Source: Rhynchopus sp. YZ270_cl-10 (Eukaryota; Euglenozoa; Diplonemea; Diplonemida; Diplonemidae). From it: a stretch of DNA of 64,000 nucleotides. The stretch spans positions 496,001 to 560,000 of the forward strand of contig OZ037882.1 in NCBI GenBank assembly GCA_964035575.1, written 5' to 3'. The first letter of the stretch is position 1. Every line of letters starts with the position of its first letter. A program made the translations under genes and the position numbers. The notes beneath the pieces are model-generated. The model did no database searches and had not been told where the DNA came from. It saw nothing but the letters and a program-made list of their open reading frames with translations. Below, in pieces: positions 54,162 through 61,240 of this stretch.

Positions 54162-54181
54162 ACATATCTCTGCGATATGTA
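54162..54181. terminator. End-of-gene palindrome between convergent Polinton genes (copy 1)
   Basis: ATACATATC-TCTGC-GATATGTAT makes nine perfect pairs with a five-base loop. It lies between the stop codons of the plus-strand gene ending at 54151 and the minus-strand gene ending at 54214. The identical palindrome, inverted, lies at the other convergent junction (59155). It is probably a bidirectional 3'-end signal. Confidence 0.6.
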
Positions 54182-54213
54182 TTATTTGAGTCTTCGGTGC
54201 TCTGCTCCTGAGT

Positions 54214-54861
54214 CTAGTTTATCTCCATTCCATTCCCTGTGATCTTGCCATACGCTGTCTCCCCTAGGATCTTGAGGATGAAGGTGGGGACACTCGCTAT
54301 GTGCTGTACTCTGTCTATTGAGCTCTTGTTGTTGGGGTCTAGTGCATGGTAGATGTTTGATCGGATGAGTTGTAGGTCTGCCTTGTGCTCCATCTTACGT
54401 ACAGCCTTCCCACTCTTCCCTGTCTTTGAGGCATGTTTGTACTGCAGGTCGTGTATCATCGCACTTTCATCGAACCTTGATTTGCCTGGTGTTATGATGT
54501 CCTCCTTTGGTATCTCCTCTCCCTTCCAAGCACGTTCAGCATTCTTCTCAAGGTCTTTGATTCTCTCTTCCAGCTTTGTGTTTGGTCCCATGAAGTTAGC
54601 CTTCTCGACTTGTCCTGTTTTTTCGTTCATGACTGGGAAGTGGAACTCTGTGTCTGGGAACTTCTCGTCGAGTGCCTTCACAATGTCTCCTCCTTGTTTT
54701 TCAGCTGCTCTTTCAGCTGTCGATCCTTTGGCAAACCTGAATTTCTTTGTACCGCAATCAGCACACTTGCTCTTCACACCTTGACGTCCGTTCTTTGTTG
54801 TTGTCTCCTCTCCATCGACATCTGTGGTCTTTGTCCTGCACTTTACACAATATGAGGTCAT
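54214..54861 (-). CDS. Polinton zinc-ribbon plus phospholipase A2-like protein
   Basis: The 215-residue frame begins with a zinc ribbon (YCVKCRTKT ... KSKCADCGTKKFRF). The central region has FMGPNTKLEERI and then SRFDESAMIHDLQYKHASK, which resembles the D-x-x-x-x-HD-x-x-Y catalytic helix of the PLA2-like domain found in parvovirus and Polinton virion proteins. Such domains help virions breach endosomal membranes. The combination with an N-terminal zinc ribbon is noteworthy. It overlaps the protease gene by four bases. The PLA2 call rests on one motif. Confidence 0.6.
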   Translation of the reverse strand: MTSYCVKCRTKTTDVDGEETTTKNGRQGVKSKCADCGTKKFRFAKGSTAERAAEKQGGDIVKALDEKFPDTEFHFPVMNEKTGQVEKANFMGPNTKLEERIKDLEKNAERAWKGEEIPKEDIITPGKSRFDESAMIHDLQYKHASKTGKSGKAVRKMEHKADLQLIRSNIYHALDPNNKSSIDRVQHIASVPTFILKILGETAYGKITGNGMEIN

Positions 54862-55298
54862 TTTGATAGATCATACACATCCTCAAGAAGTACGCGTTCG
54901 TTTTCTTTTGTGTCGCTGCCAAAGATCCCGTGTGTCATAGCGTAGAAGCCTTCATATTTGTCCTCATACTTATGCATGTACTTGAAGAACAAACACACAA
55001 AGTAGCCACATAGTGTAGAAGAGACATCCTGTATTTGATTGGTGTTGTATGTGAGGGGTTTGTAGTGTGCAGTCAATTCTTGGGGAGGGGGTAAACCAAG
55101 GGGGTCAAAGTAGAAAGTCTGGGGTCCTGCACTATAGAAGCCTACCCAATGTGTTCCTTTACCCTCTCTCTCATCTAAGTTTATCAAGTACAACCCATCC
55201 ATGTTGTCAGTAATCTCATCCCTCATCACCATACCTTTCAGCTCTATGCCCTGATCTCTACACCAGTCTATAATCTCATCATCTCGAAGAGGGGTCAA
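54858..55298 (-). CDS. Polinton adenain-like cysteine protease
   Basis: 146 codons. The visible catalytic elements are GTHWVGFY (His), TFYFDPLGLPPP (Asp) and QIQDVSSTLCGYFVCLFF (Gln/Cys), in the order of adenovirus protease and Ulp1-type enzymes. It would cleave capsid precursors during maturation. The frame looks whole and is arranged head to tail with its neighbours on the minus strand. Confidence 0.85.
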   Translation of the reverse strand: MTPLRDDEIIDWCRDQGIELKGMVMRDEITDNMDGLYLINLDEREGKGTHWVGFYSAGPQTFYFDPLGLPPPQELTAHYKPLTYNTNQIQDVSSTLCGYFVCLFFKYMHKYEDKYEGFYAMTHGIFGSDTKENERVLLEDVYDLSK

Positions 55299-55318
55299 CG
55301 AAGACTCAGCTACATCCC

Positions 55319-55750
55319 CTATTTTTTTAACCTTCTACCAGGTGCTACCAGACCACGCCCATTCACCTTCCTATCAATGAACTTCCCTGCTGTGCTACCA
55401 AGCTGTGTCCCAAGCGAGCCTGCGAGTGCACTTGCTCCTGCTGCCAACAACGGTACCAAGAACTGAAAGAACCCTCCCTCCTTCCTATCACCTCCAATGA
55501 ACAGCAGCTGTGGTTGACTTAAAGTGATGCCCGTTGACCCCTTCTCCTTGACCTTCTCCTTCTGCTTTGGGGTTAGTGGCAATGGATACCGTTTGATACC
55601 ACTTGCATCCAACGTGACTGACACTGTCTTGCTCTTCCCACCTAAGGCATCTGCAATCCTCTGCATGTCGACAGGTGATACGTACACTGGTGTCTTCTGA
55701 TATCTGCTTGTAGTGACCATTTTTTGTGTAGAAGAAATAAATGAGCTCAA
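55319..55750 (-). CDS. Polinton small hydrophobic virion-type protein (PX-like)
   Basis: 143 codons, with translation more likely from the internal Met in MVTTSRYQKTPVYV. The C-terminal half has a hydrophobic segment FLVPLLAAGASALAGSLGTQ and ends VNGRGLVAPGRRLKK, a basic Gly-rich tail of the kind seen in the PX/minor virion proteins of Polintons and virophages. Its start is about 20 bases from the divergent integrase start, so they share a promoter region. Confidence 0.55.
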   Translation of the reverse strand: MSSFISSTQKMVTTSRYQKTPVYVSPVDMQRIADALGGKSKTVSVTLDASGIKRYPLPLTPKQKEKVKEKGSTGITLSQPQLLFIGGDRKEGGFFQFLVPLLAAGASALAGSLGTQLGSTAGKFIDRKVNGRGLVAPGRRLKK

Positions 55751-57732
55751 ACGAAGTAAGAGTAAACTTGAACAAATTATGGCGAGACTCAGGTTACATC
55801 ACTGATCCTGCGAGGTTGTTTGACTTTCAGTTTGCAGGTGCAGCCGAAGATGGCGAAGAAAAGTATACCCTTGACGAGATAGAGGACTACATACACAAGC
55901 AGAGGGCATATCAGCTGTTCAGGAAGAAACCAAGCAAGCTGTCGGGTCACATCACAGCCTTCGAGATCAACCACGTCATGCAGATGGACCTCCTCGACTT
56001 CCAGAAGCTCAAGACAAGGAACAAAGGCTACTCGTGGATCCTGAACTTGATAGATGTCTTCAGTAGAAAGTTGTACACCAGACCCCTGAAGAACAAGACT
56101 ATGGGTAGTGTCAAAGAAGCCTTGACAGACATACTACATCAGATACAGACAGATAAGAAGGACCTTCCTCAAACGATCATGAGTGACAACGGGTTAGAAT
56201 TCAACAACCTGATGGTGAAGGAAGTCTTCAGCGCCCACAGCATAGAACACCAGATGAACGAGGTTGGAGACCATAACGCCCTTGGGATTGTCGACCGCAT
56301 CTCTAGAACACTGCGTGAGATCCTGCAAAAGCACTTCGAGATCAACAAGACAGCAAACTGGGTAGACAGCCTTCAGGAGCTAACGTACGCCTACAACAAC
56401 AGATACCACAGCACCATCAAGAAGCCTCCGAACCTTGTCACCAACGACGATGTCAGCATACTCATCATGAACCTGGATAAAGCAAGTGTGTCGCAGTCTA
56501 GTGTAAAACCTGGTGATAGGGTGAGGGTGTTGTTGAGTAAGAATATACATGCAAAGGGGACAAAGCAAAAGTTTTCAAGGGAGATCTTTAGTGTGGTGAG
56601 TGTGGCTCAAGTGAATGCAAGACTGAGTAATGGGAGGAAGGTGAGGATTGAGAGGTTGTTGAAAGTGAAAGAGCAGGAGGCTGAAGACCCAGGAGGGGTC
56701 AACGACCCTGAAGACTTTGGTGATGCTCCAAGATCTACTCCAGAACAAGACTTTGGTGATGCTCCGCAAAACACAGCTGTAGAAGAAGCAGAACACGAGT
56801 CACAAATGGACAGCTTCATGAATAAGATTGGTGGTCCTAATTGGAAAGAAGAGGATCTGAACAGTAACCCCAGAGCAGAGGCAAGAGCTAAGAAGAGGGA
56901 GAGGGATGATGAACAGAAGACTCAGGAGAGGGATGATGAACAGAAGACTCAGGAGAGGGATGATGAACAGAAGACTCAGGAGAGGGATGATGAACAGAAG
57001 ACTCAGGAGAGGGATGATGAACAGAAGACTCAGGAGAGGGATGATGAACAGAAGACTCAGGAGAGGGATGATGAACAGAAGACTCAGGAGAGGGATGATG
57101 AACAGAAGACTCAGGAGAGGGATGATGAACAGAAGACTCAGGAGAGGGATGATGAACAGAAGACTCAGGAGAGGGATGATGAACAGAAGACTCAGGAGAG
57201 GGATGATGAACAGAAGACTCAGGAGAGGGATGATGAACAGAAGACTCAGGAGAGGGATGATGAACAGAAGACTCAGGAGAGGGATGATGAACAGAAGACT
57301 CAGGAGAGGGATGATGAACAGAAGACTCAGGAGAGGGATGATGAACAGAAGACTCAGGAGAGGGATGATGAACAGAAGACTCAGGAGAGGGATGATGAAC
57401 AGAAGACTCAGGAGAGGGATGATGAACAGAAGACTCAGGAGAGGGATGATGAACAGAAGACTCAGGAGAGGGATGATGAACAGAAGACTCAGGAGAGGGA
57501 TGATGAACAGAAGACTCAGGAGCCGACTCAGGAGCAGAGCTCCCTCGAGACCCCGACACCCCCGAATACCAACAAAAGACTTAAGCTCCTCCCACCGATA
57601 GACCCATCCTTTGAACGCATGAAGGGCATAGCACAACGAGCATTCCCCACACTCAAACCTGACATACTCAACGATGAAACACAACTGAGACAATTTCTAT
57701 TTGCTCAAGATAGAATCCGCTTATCAAAATGA
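55741..57732 (+). CDS. Polinton integrase (RVE family) with long repetitive tail
   Basis: 663 codons. The RVE core runs from about residue 75 to 235: HVMQMDLLDFQKLK, WILNLIDVFSRKLYTRPLKN, TIMSDNGLEFNN and YAYNNRYHSTIKKPPNLV. A chromo/SH3-like region follows (KPGDRVRVLL ... RLSNGRKVRIERLLKV). Residues about 385-597 are 23 or so copies of the nine-residue unit QERDDEQKT. The C-terminal about 60 residues are unique again. The repeat is encoded by a 27-bp tandem array. The stop overlaps the start of the major capsid gene by four bases. Confidence 0.85.
   Translation: MSSNEVRVNLNKLWRDSGYITDPARLFDFQFAGAAEDGEEKYTLDEIEDYIHKQRAYQLFRKKPSKLSGHITAFEINHVMQMDLLDFQKLKTRNKGYSWILNLIDVFSRKLYTRPLKNKTMGSVKEALTDILHQIQTDKKDLPQTIMSDNGLEFNNLMVKEVFSAHSIEHQMNEVGDHNALGIVDRISRTLREILQKHFEINKTANWVDSLQELTYAYNNRYHSTIKKPPNLVTNDDVSILIMNLDKASVSQSSVKPGDRVRVLLSKNIHAKGTKQKFSREIFSVVSVAQVNARLSNGRKVRIERLLKVKEQEAEDPGGVNDPEDFGDAPRSTPEQDFGDAPQNTAVEEAEHESQMDSFMNKIGGPNWKEEDLNSNPRAEARAKKRERDDEQKTQERDDEQKTQERDDEQKTQERDDEQKTQERDDEQKTQERDDEQKTQERDDEQKTQERDDEQKTQERDDEQKTQERDDEQKTQERDDEQKTQERDDEQKTQERDDEQKTQERDDEQKTQERDDEQKTQERDDEQKTQERDDEQKTQERDDEQKTQERDDEQKTQERDDEQKTQERDDEQKTQERDDEQKTQERDDEQKTQEPTQEQSSLETPTPPNTNKRLKLLPPIDPSFERMKGIAQRAFPTLKPDILNDETQLRQFLFAQDRIRLSK
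56890..57520. repeat. 27-bp tandem repeat inside the integrase gene
   Basis: About 23 nearly identical copies of GAGAGGGATGATGAACAGAA followed by GACTCAG. The length is a multiple of three, so the frame is kept; copies are almost identical, which implies recent expansion or homogenisation. Other frames through it are open for 200 or more codons only because of the repeat. Confidence 0.95.
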
Positions 57733-59135
57733 GCTTCTACAATTTGAGTGAGAAAACCAAGAGACACTCCGATGTCAGTGGGTACGACTACATCACCATC
57801 CAAGACACTGGGAAGTCAAGCAACCTGCAGAACCAGTTTGGAAGAGTCGAGCGGGACTTCACCTTCACCCTTCTTGACCAGAGCAGCCACATCATCCCCT
57901 CTGAAGGGTTCTTGGAGATGTCCTTCAAGATGGTAAAGGTAAACGCAGGTGGTAACGGGTATGAAGACCTTGCAGCACACAAGACCCTGGATGCTACAGA
58001 AGCATGGACCTTTGCTGACAATGATGATAACAAAGCTGCCTTCGCGTCAAATGTTCTCAACTTCTTCAGGAGGAAGTCACTCAAGATCGGTGGGGTCAAC
58101 ATCGAGGACACTCCCAACTTTGCAGGACAGCAGATGAATGCAGAGTCGCTCATTCACTTCACCAATCAATACGACGACACTGTGGGGAGCAATCTACTTA
58201 GCCACTACATCACTTGGAAGGATGCTGTTAATGATGACTTTGTGGATGGGTTCAATGACACTGCAAACAGAGACTCAAGCACTTCACACCGCGCAAGACG
58301 CACCACAGGGAACAGAGAGATACACTGCATGGTTCCTCTCAGTCTTATCTTCAACATATTCCAGCACCACAAGAAGATGTTCACCAACATACCTATGGAG
58401 TTCAACTTTGAGGTGAATGACGACAGTGCTCTAGTTCTTCGCTCTTCTGGGGTTAGTGACCGTGCCTTGAACTGGGTTGGGTATGGTATGAGGATCTGGA
58501 TGCCTCGTGTCACCTTGGCTCCTTCACCGCTTGCTGGAGTTCTCAGCTACATCAACAAGTCTGGTATGGTGCAAGCAGTCTTTGAGTCTTCACAAATTCA
58601 GAGGAAGGAGTTTGCAGCTGGCGACACATACATCTCCTGGCCTGTGCCAATCAAGTCGCACACAAGGATCAAACGTGCAATCATCTTCTGCCAAACGAAA
58701 GCCAGGGAAACGAGTCAAGAGCATGATATGTCGCGCTTTGACAGTGGTATGGTGAGGAAGATCTCTGTTGACCTGAACGGCATCAAGGTGCCAAGCAAGG
58801 ATCTGGAAATTGAGGTGAGTAAGAACAAGTGGGAGTCTGCCTACAAGGAGTACATGAAGATGCATAGTGCCTACAAGGATCCTGAGGGAATGGGGTTCAC
58901 CACTCAAGGGCTGCTCTCCTACAACGACTGGAAGTACTACCCCATGTACTGCTTTGACCTTCAGAACACATTGAACCAAGACAGCGTCTCAAGCACCCAG
59001 GCAAACACCTTGACAGTGAACATTGAGAGAGAGGCCAGCTACGACATGTACCTGTATTGTTTGGTGTACTACGATAAGGTTGTTGACTTTAACCTGAAGA
59101 CAGGGATTGTGCAAGAGGTTAGTGCTGTGCTGTAA
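57729..59135 (+). CDS. Polinton major capsid protein (double jelly-roll)
   Basis: 468 codons. The protein begins with a typical SEKTKRHSDVSGYDYITIQ segment. It contains FTFTLLDQSSHIIPSEGFLE, the loop HCMVPLSLIFNIFQHHKKMF and a C-terminal strand set ending YDMYLYCLVYYDKVVDFNLK. The length and beta-rich pattern fit Polinton major capsid proteins, which form hexameric capsomers. The frame looks whole. It is the last plus-strand gene before a convergent junction. Confidence 0.85.
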   Translation: MSFYNLSEKTKRHSDVSGYDYITIQDTGKSSNLQNQFGRVERDFTFTLLDQSSHIIPSEGFLEMSFKMVKVNAGGNGYEDLAAHKTLDATEAWTFADNDDNKAAFASNVLNFFRRKSLKIGGVNIEDTPNFAGQQMNAESLIHFTNQYDDTVGSNLLSHYITWKDAVNDDFVDGFNDTANRDSSTSHRARRTTGNREIHCMVPLSLIFNIFQHHKKMFTNIPMEFNFEVNDDSALVLRSSGVSDRALNWVGYGMRIWMPRVTLAPSPLAGVLSYINKSGMVQAVFESSQIQRKEFAAGDTYISWPVPIKSHTRIKRAIIFCQTKARETSQEHDMSRFDSGMVRKISVDLNGIKVPSKDLEIEVSKNKWESAYKEYMKMHSAYKDPEGMGFTTQGLLSYNDWKYYPMYCFDLQNTLNQDSVSSTQANTLTVNIEREASYDMYLYCLVYYDKVVDFNLKTGIVQEVSAVL

Positions 59136-59154
59136 GACTGCTATAAGAGACATA

Positions 59155-59175
59155 CATATCGCAGAGATATGTATA
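59155..59175. terminator. End-of-gene palindrome between convergent Polinton genes (copy 2)
   Basis: ATACATATC-GCAGA-GATATGTAT, nine pairs and a five-base loop, is the exact reverse complement of the copy at 54162. It sits between the stop of the major capsid gene (59135) and the end of the minus-strand polymerase region. Confidence 0.6.
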
Positions 59176-59183
59176 TTGAAGAC

Positions 59184-61109
59184 TTATCGGTAGGCCTTTG
59201 TGGGAACTCCATCCTCGCAAATATACCTCTTGTCATCGAAGGCACTCAATGCTATCTTCTGAGACCTCACTGTATGCAGCTCATGATCCCTCTTCTCGAT
59301 GCTGTTGATCGTCACAACGTGCTTCTTGTGGGATTCAAGGGTACTTCGATAGGTGTCCAGGTTGAGAGTTTTACTGACAGACTTTGCTATACCCTTGGCC
59401 TTGTTGTCGTCGTTCTTCTTGATCGTTGAGTAGGCATAGCACTTTGCCCTCAAGCCAATGAACTCAACCATCACATCACCAGCTCATCTTTGAACTTCCC
59501 TGGGACCTTCTTGTTGTTTACGTCATGCAGCTCGTGGGTTGTTGGGTAGTTGCTGAAGTCAAAGTCCGCAGACAGCTTGGCAAGCTCCTCATCAAGATCC
59601 TTTGTTGTTATCTCCAGCACAAAGCTGTCAGTGTCGGTATAGGCCATGGTCACGTTCTCCCTTCCGAAATGTGGGATGAGGGTGTCGTAGAAGAAGCTGT
59701 TCATGAGAAGCTTACTGTAGTCCAGGATTTGTGAGCCAATGTAAACAGGCTTGTCAAGAGTGACGTCCCCCTGCATGAATTGAAGTATCTTGCTACTCTT
59801 CAGGTCGACAGTGTTGCAGTTGAAGAATGGCTTGCTTTGATGTTTTGCTATGTACTCCTTGATTTCCTCCTCTGTCATTGGAACCTCCTTCCCCTTCACC
59901 CACTTTGTCTTGTCGTAAGGGATGTTCTTCATCTCTGTCCTACCACGAACATTTTCCAGGGTCTTCCCATAGATGGAGTTGTTGAGCAACTTGTACAGGT
60001 CCTTCTCGAAATCGTTCTTTGCCTGTGCTCTCAGTGCACTGTTCTTGTCAATGTATGGCTTCATGATGTTGTCCTGCTTGAATGAGACAATGCGGTGGAC
60101 CTTCGTCAACTTCAGACCTTGTCTGAGGAGGAACTGCAAGTACTCAATGTTGTATGTCTGCAATAAGCTTCCCACCCTCTGCATGCTTCTCATCATCAAG
60201 TACTTTCCTCTGGTAGTCTGACAGCTCTCCACTTCTAACAGTCCTATTGTATGGTGCAAGAGGGAAGTCCCAGTGCTTGTCGTGGAGGCTCAAAGGGTAC
60301 TCAAGGTCAACTTCTAGAGCATAACCTGTGTCACTCTCTGGGTTGTAGTCGGCAATCATCTTCTCAGTCTCATCCAAACTCTTGCATTCCACCAGCTTGA
60401 AATCATCGTAGGGAAGCTTCTTGCACATAGCCCACCCGTATAAGTTGTTTGCGTCAATGTACAACAGGTGTGTGTCTCCTTCTTTGCCTTGGTTGTCACC
60501 TACTTCAGCTGTCGCTTCAGTCTCTGCGCTTCTTGTGTGCTTGTTGTTGGCCTTGCAGTGTCTCTTCACAGTGCATGTAAACCCTCCACGCTTTTGATCC
60601 TCAAATAACTCGTATAGTTCTGGGTCCTTCAGGGTCTTCATCTTCACATCATCTTCTTGTTGCTTCAGTATCCATGCATCATAGCTGAAGCTTGGGAGAC
60701 TGCAGTAGTGGCAAATGTCCAGCTTATGTGTTGTGTGGAGGTTCTTCCTTTGTGCCTGTAGGACGTCTGCAAGACCAAGCACATCCATGTTGAGGTAGAA
60801 GTCGTGGTAGTCTTTGAAGGTCTTACACTTCAGGGTGTTCCACACTCTGCAGGCTTTATCGTAGTCTTCTTGTTTGATGTCATCCTGCCTTATACAGTCA
60901 TACCATAGGTCTTTCGATGGTAGTGATCCACTTAGCTTCTTGGGACTGTCGAAGTACGAATACGGAAACACTCCTTTACCCAACAAGAGGTCAAGCATGC
61001 CTTTATCATTCACGTCAATATCCCTGTGTGCGGTCTTGATGTAGTCTAGCTGATGTACCTTCTGATCATGGGGTAAGTTCTTCAACAGCGTGTCCAACGA
61101 AGACTGCAT
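59184..61109 (-). mobile_element. Polinton fossil: protein-primed DNA polymerase B, broken
   Basis: Recognisable family-B motifs in order are the YLNMDVLGLADVLQAQR region, motif A (LLYIDANNLYGWAM), motif B (KLLNNSIYGKTLENV) and motif C (MAYTDTDSFVLEI), as in protein-primed polymerases of Polintons. Only part of the polymerase is present in the window, and it carries about two breaks. It runs opposite to the major capsid gene. Confidence 0.85.
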
Positions 61110-61240
61110 GACTTATAGACTATCCTTCACCTGGAACGAAATCTACCTATTCTTAATCTCCTTCCCATGATATACCTTGACCTTCGTGTACTTGTCCATC
61201 TTGATCAGCATTGTTGTTTGGCTGTTGGTGTTCAGAACAT

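Larger units (their letters stand above)
52990..61140. mobile_element. Polinton/Maverick fossil, core region
   Basis: The parts in order are small ORF, minor capsid protein, small ORF, zinc-ribbon/PLA2-like protein, adenain-like protease, small hydrophobic protein, integrase, major capsid protein and protein-primed DNA polymerase B. The mix of capsid genes, protease, retroviral-type integrase and pPolB defines a Polinton. Terminal inverted repeats are not identified: one side meets the 122-bp satellite region and the other the 38-bp satellite. Most morphogenesis frames are open, which suggests a fairly young insertion, but the element is broken, with about two or three breaks that mostly affect the polymerase. 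Confidence 0.88.

Noticed and set aside
56800-57693. Long minus- and plus-strand frames opposite the integrase tail
   Set aside because: They are open only because the 27-bp repeat lacks stops in several frames; the QERDDEQKT frame is continuous with the integrase.
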